The position numbers and the translations under genes were made by a program. From contig CAZYDR010000074.1 in assembly GCA_964645285.1 (NCBI GenBank), forward strand, positions 1-18,164: a stretch of 18,164 nucleotides of DNA. The letters run 5' to 3'. The notes below the pieces were generated by a model. It was not told the origin of the DNA and did not search any database. It was given only the letters and a program-made list of their open reading frames with translations. Shown here one piece after another: positions 14,873 through 18,164 of this stretch. This DNA is from JAYZAP01 sp964645285 (lineage in GTDB: Bacteria; Pseudomonadota; Alphaproteobacteria; JAAXGF01). How positions within the stretch are numbered: the first letter of the stretch is position 1; the number at the start of each line of letters is the position of its first letter.

Positions 14873-17801
14873 TTACGCCGCGACGAGCTGAATGTCGCCA
14901 AAGACAACTGATGAGCCGCTCTGCACCGTGGCCACCACAATATAGCCGGGGTTGGAGGTGGTGGCGTCGAAGTAAAGGGTGCGAACGTCTGTATCTGAAT
15001 CGAACACGAAATGAGCTCCGGTGTTTCCGTCGGCGCCGCTGTTGGTACCGTCGTAGTTGGACACCGTAAAAAATTTTTCTTCGGCAAGAGTGCCCGTCGT
15101 GCTGCTGCCGAACCCGAATTCTTCGTTCACAAAATGGAAATGGTCATCGTCGCTTGAGCCAAACGTTATGCCATTGAAATCTAAGATCTGGTCGCCGGAA
15201 ACGGCGGCGGACACGGCCGTAACGTTGCTGGAAACGGCACTGCCGGCGCCCGTGTTGCGGTATTCGAAAATGTCGTTGCCGGCGCCGCCATTCAGGATGT
15301 CGTCGCCGGCGCCGCCATGCAGGATGTCGACGCCAACGTCGCCAACGAGGTTGTCGTCGCCGTCGCCGCCAACGAGGTTGTCGTCGCCGGCGCCGCCATT
15401 CAGGATGTCGTTGCCGTCGCCGCCAACGAGGGTGTCGTTGCCGTCGCCGCCACTGAGGGTGTCGTTGCCGTCGCCGCCACTGAGGGTGTCGTCGCCGGCG
15501 TCGCCAACGAGGTTGTCGTCGCCGTCAAGGCCCGAGATTGTGTCGTTGCCAGCGCCGCCGGCTATTATATCGTCACCCGAAGTCCCGACTAAGTTCTCGC
15601 CGGCGACCGTCGTCGACGTGCTTTCTACACTACCTTGCTGCTCCTCAAAGAGTAATGTTCTGGTATTGAACTGCCCGACAAGGGCTGATGTCTCAACAAA
15701 AGACGTGTTGGCGACGAAACTGGGTTGCGTACCTTCTAAGGTTTGCGTGTGTTGGACTATTGCCTCAAGAATAGGTTTGCTGGTCCTGGACAGCGTACCA
15801 TCGCGTATGAACTGCGTGTAGTCTTCGACTTTCTCCACGTTAGTCACTGGCGCTATATCCTCGGCATCTACCTGCGTCTCCTTGGTCTCTGCCGCCATCC
15901 CCTCGGAATCTAACGGCATCCCATCGGTCCCTAACGGCATTCCCTCGGTCCCTAACGGCATCCCCTCGGTCCCTAACGGCATTCCCTCGGTCCCTAACGG
16001 CATTCCCTCGGTCCCTAACGGCATTCCCTCGGGCGGCGGCGGCGGCATCATGAGGACCTGCTGAATTCCGTACATGGCCGCCTGCATCGCCTCGCCCGGT
16101 GCGCCGGCTCCGCCGCCCCAAGCTTGCGTGAACGCCTCCACAGCATCGGGCGAAAGATCGGCCCCTTCCGGTAGGGCCGGTCCGACGTGAGCCATCGCTG
16201 CGCCGGCGGCAGCGGCCATCATCACATCTGGCGCGTCGCCGCGGTACAGAGCTTCCATGATCGCTGCAGCGGCGGCCATTTGTGCCGCGGCCATCTCCGC
16301 CTCGCTCGGCATCCCCTCGGTCCCTAACGGCATCCCCTCGGTCCCTAACGGCATCCCCTCGGTCCCTAACGGCATNNNNNNNNNNNNNNNNNNNNNNNNN
16401 NNNNNNNNNNNNNNNNNNNNNNNNNNNNNNNNNNNNNNNNNNNNNNNNNNNNNNNNNNNNNNNNNNNNNNNNNNNCGGCATCCCCTCGGTCCCTAACGGC
16501 ATCCCCTCGGTCCCTAACGGCATTCCCTCGAGCCCTAACGGCATTCCCTCGAGCCCTAACGGCATTCCCTCGGTTTCTAACGGCATTCCCTCGGTCCCTA
16601 ACGGCATTCCATCGGTCCCTAACGGCATTCCCTCGGGATCTAACGGCATGCCATCGGGCCCTAACGGCATGCCATCGGGCCCTAACGGCATGCCATCGGG
16701 ATCTAACGGCATTCCATCGGGGCCGACGCCGACCTCGCCCGGCAGGGGCGGTTCCCCATCTTCCGGGCCCCCTTCCGCGAAGACGCCCTCGCCCGCCGCT
16801 TCGCCCTCGGGTGCCGCGCCACTCTCCAGAGCGGCCTCGCGCTCACGCGCCTCCGGCGCCTCTGCCTCGGGCCGCGGCGCGGTCGTCTCGACCGCGCCGT
16901 ACAACAGGTTCGCCGCTGCTACCGGCAACACCACCGGCGGCGAAGGCGGCGACAATGCGGTGGTCACCAGGGTTGTCTGGAACGCTTGGCTCAAGGTGAT
17001 CGTTCCCGAGGCGTTGGTCACGCTAACCCCGCCCACCGAACCGTCCAGTTCGGGCAGCAGGGTAATGACGTTGTGTTCGCCCTCGGCCGCCGCCTGGCCA
17101 GCCACCTTGGTGCCGCGGATGCCGATCGTCGCCACCGGAGTGCGAACCACCATCTGTTCCGGGCCGCTCGCCGCGATCTCGCCAGAGACGAACACGAACA
17201 CCCCTTGCAGCACCGAAAACGCCGCACTGCCCGACCCGGTGTCGGGGTCGTAGACCAGCTCGTCGAGCACCATGCGCGCATCGGCGCCGAGCGAGAACGT
17301 GGTGTCGTCGGTGAACACCAGCCCCACCGCCGCGCCTGCCCCGGTCTCCAGAACGTCGCCCTGGAAGATGGCCGAATCGGTCGCCAGTGTGACTTGAGTT
17401 CCGTCGACGCGGGTCGCGGTGACCGCGCCGTCCGCCGTCGCCACCCGGCCGATCGGCGCCGCCTCGGCCACCGGCGCCGCCTGGGCATACTGGCCCGGCG
17501 CCAGCGGCCCGGCGAGCTTCGCAACCAGATCGGGCGTAAGAATCGCGCCGCCCTCGGTCGTCAGCGCCGGCGGATGATTGAGCGCGAAGTAGTCCTTGAT
17601 GAGAATTTGGGTCCCGTCGGGCCCGACGAGCAGCAGGTCCGAGCCCTGGCGCACGAAGTCGGCGACCAGCAGCAGCGTGCCGTGGGGAACCACCATCGCC
17701 GCGCCCGGTTCGGCCTGCAAGACAACCACCGAGCTGGGGGTTTCCGCAAAACCCACACCGTCACGCAGGACGAACGAATGCCCTAGGTTACCTGCGGTCA
17801 T
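14873..17801 (-). CDS. Large FecR-domain RTX protein with GMPLGTE heptapeptide repeats, type I secretion substrate (interrupted by 100-N gap)
   Basis: ATG 17801 has an AAGGGA ribosome site, and the protein has no N-terminal signal peptide. Residues 1-115 include DLLLVGPDGTQILIKDYFALN, a prefix seen in similar secreted proteins. A FecR domain follows (about 125-232; AFSVLQGVFVFVSGEIA, TPVATIGIRGTKV). After an acidic Pro/Glu linker, GMPLxxx heptapeptides run from residue 363 into the gap, resume after it, and recur in a third block beyond a Met/Ala-rich insert. Then come 12 RTX nonapeptides of the GGxGxD type, which bind calcium, and a roughly 130-residue C-terminal region ending in a hydrophobic VAA, as expected for type I export signals. 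Sequence on the two sides of the gap is in different frames only because the N count is arbitrary; joining the CGGCAT overlap puts them in one frame. Visible coding exceeds 940 residues. The protein is likely exported by the nearby ABC/HlyD/TolC set and may be an adhesin or surface protein; no enzymatic domain is visible. Confidence 0.85.
15263..15586 (-). repeat. RTX calcium-binding nonapeptide array (12 units)
   Basis: Exactly 324 bp encode 12 nine-residue units from GTSGDDIIA to GGAGNDIFE, most fitting GGxGxDxLx. One unit (GDVGVDILH) departs from the consensus at a calcium-ligand position. The array should form a parallel beta-roll that folds on calcium binding outside the cell. Confidence 0.92.
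15881..16027 (-). repeat. 21-bp tandem repeat block A (heptapeptide GMPLGTE)
   Basis: Seven in-frame 21-bp units read GMPLGTE four times, then GMPLGTD, GMPLDSE and the degenerate GMAAETK. The block directly follows PPPPPE and is the C-terminal of the three blocks. Confidence 0.9.
16028..16294 (-). other. Met/Ala-rich segment between heptapeptide blocks
   Basis: These 89 residues of the RTX protein contain stretches such as MAAAQMAAAAAIMEALY and MMAAAAGAAMAHV and end in MMPPPPPE. Methionine is far above its usual frequency. It looks helical and interrupts the heptapeptide array. I do not recognise the domain. Confidence 0.6.
16295..16375 (-). repeat. 21-bp tandem repeat block B (heptapeptide GMPLGTE)
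   Basis: Three near-identical GMPLGTE units followed by the degenerate GMPSEAE, truncated by the N gap at the upper end. Nearly all bases are identical between units. Confidence 0.9.
16376..16475. other. Assembly gap (100 N) inside the tandem repeat
   Basis: One hundred Ns is a customary placeholder for unknown length. CGGCAT occurs on both flanks (16370-16375 and 16476-16481). A true gap of minus 6 or of 15+21n bases would keep both repeat phase and reading frame. Confidence 0.9.
16476..16715 (-). repeat. 21-bp tandem repeat block C (heptapeptide GMPLxxx)
   Basis: Eleven complete 21-bp units plus a partial GMP encode, in protein order, GMPLDPD, GMPLGPD twice, GMPLDPE, GMPLGTD, GMPLGTE, GMPLETE, GMPLGLE twice and GMPLGTE twice. 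Variation is highest at the N-terminal end and falls toward the gap. Confidence 0.92.
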
Positions 17802-17880
17802 CGTTTCCCTTCATCTGTTCGGCACCTCCCCCGCAACAGTCGCGCCAAGCGCCGCCAACGGATACTAACCGATTGTCTGG

Positions 17881-18164
17881 CTAAATGTAAGGACCGGATT
17901 CTGCCGCAAGGTCAACCGTGCGGCACGACCCGTGGCCCTGGGATACAGGCTGCCTGAGACCGGCGCGGCAACCGCTCGCGCTGACGACGTTGGATAAGGG
18001 CAACAGACGGATATAGTCCTGAAGGACACCGTATCCCTCACCATACATCACACCCAGATTGTACGTTTGGATCGACCGAGTGCACGACCGCCGACCACCG
18101 AAGATGATTGCCCTCGACATGGACAGCAGCGTCAGCCCCACCCATGGCGAACAGGAAGGAACCG
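17881..18164 (-). pseudogene. Degraded Sel1-like repeat fragment
   Basis: A minus-strand frame, open from the right edge to the TAG at 17881-17883, contains TYNLGVMYGEGYGVLQDYIR. This is a good match to the core of a Sel1-like repeat (xYNLGxMYxxGxGVxQDYxx). Sequence before and after it does not resemble the flanking repeats or the usual C-terminus of such proteins, although LSNVVSASG may be a worn remnant of the next helix. It may be a frameshifted relic or the end of a short protein whose start lies outside the window. Confidence 0.4.

Noticed and set aside
15882..16496. Plus-strand frames with a GIPSVPN heptapeptide repeat
   Set aside because: They are the exact antisense of the GMPLGTE array; the periodicity of the DNA keeps both strands open. 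No start context or family supports them.
15881..16715. Possible CRISPR array from the regular repeats
   Set aside because: The 21-bp units are directly adjacent with no unique spacers and encode an in-frame heptapeptide.
15840..17801. A 653-residue frame running from the FecR start through the Ns to 15840
   Set aside because: Past the gap it reads the repeats in a wrong frame, giving an Arg/Asp-rich AVRDRGD pattern. It exists only because the N count is 100.

Overview
The window looks like draft sequence from an alphaproteobacterium, probably of the Rhodospirillales kind. This rests on the gene content (NapA/NapC-type periplasmic respiration, a serine/aspartate-glyoxylate-type aminotransferase, a CHASE2 adenylate cyclase, a FecR-RTX protein with its own type I exporter) and on a high G+C content. 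The taxonomic placement is inference. Two runs of N (10 and 100) mark scaffold gaps, and both are flanked by short duplicated sequence.

Left part (1-4900). A minus-strand cluster runs napC-like pentaheme cytochrome, diheme cytochrome c, then a Tat-exported NapA-like molybdopterin oxidoreductase cut by the left edge. Together they read as a quinol-to-periplasm electron chain feeding a nitrate-reductase-type enzyme. Upstream on the same strand is a PLP-dependent class V aminotransferase with a plausible sigma-70-like promoter. Divergent from it starts an oligopeptide-type ABC ATPase. That gene is interrupted by the 10-N gap, and its homology stops abruptly at about 5462, just after the ABC signature and before Walker B.

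Right part (5463-17801). This is a type I secretion locus, visibly richer in G+C. On the minus strand an operon encodes the inner-membrane ABC exporter, a HlyD-type adaptor (ATGA overlap with the exporter) and an exported protein with a peptidoglycan-binding-like domain and helical repeats. Further along on the same strand are a TolC-like outer-membrane protein and a large secreted protein. That protein has an N-terminal FecR domain, long tandem GMPLGTE heptapeptides encoded by a 21-bp minisatellite, a Met/Ala-rich insert, 12 RTX nonapeptides and a C-terminal export region. The 100-N gap sits inside the minisatellite. Between exporter and TolC lies a plus-strand CHASE2-transmembrane adenylate cyclase, divergent from the exporter operon across a short region with phased GTAAG repeats and a tiny overlapping leader ORF.

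The likely story is a calcium-binding surface or secreted protein with its dedicated three-part exporter, an envelope accessory protein, and a cAMP-producing sensor that could couple the envelope state to the system. The right edge holds an apparently degraded Sel1-repeat fragment. No tRNA, rRNA, CRISPR array or intact insertion sequence was seen.
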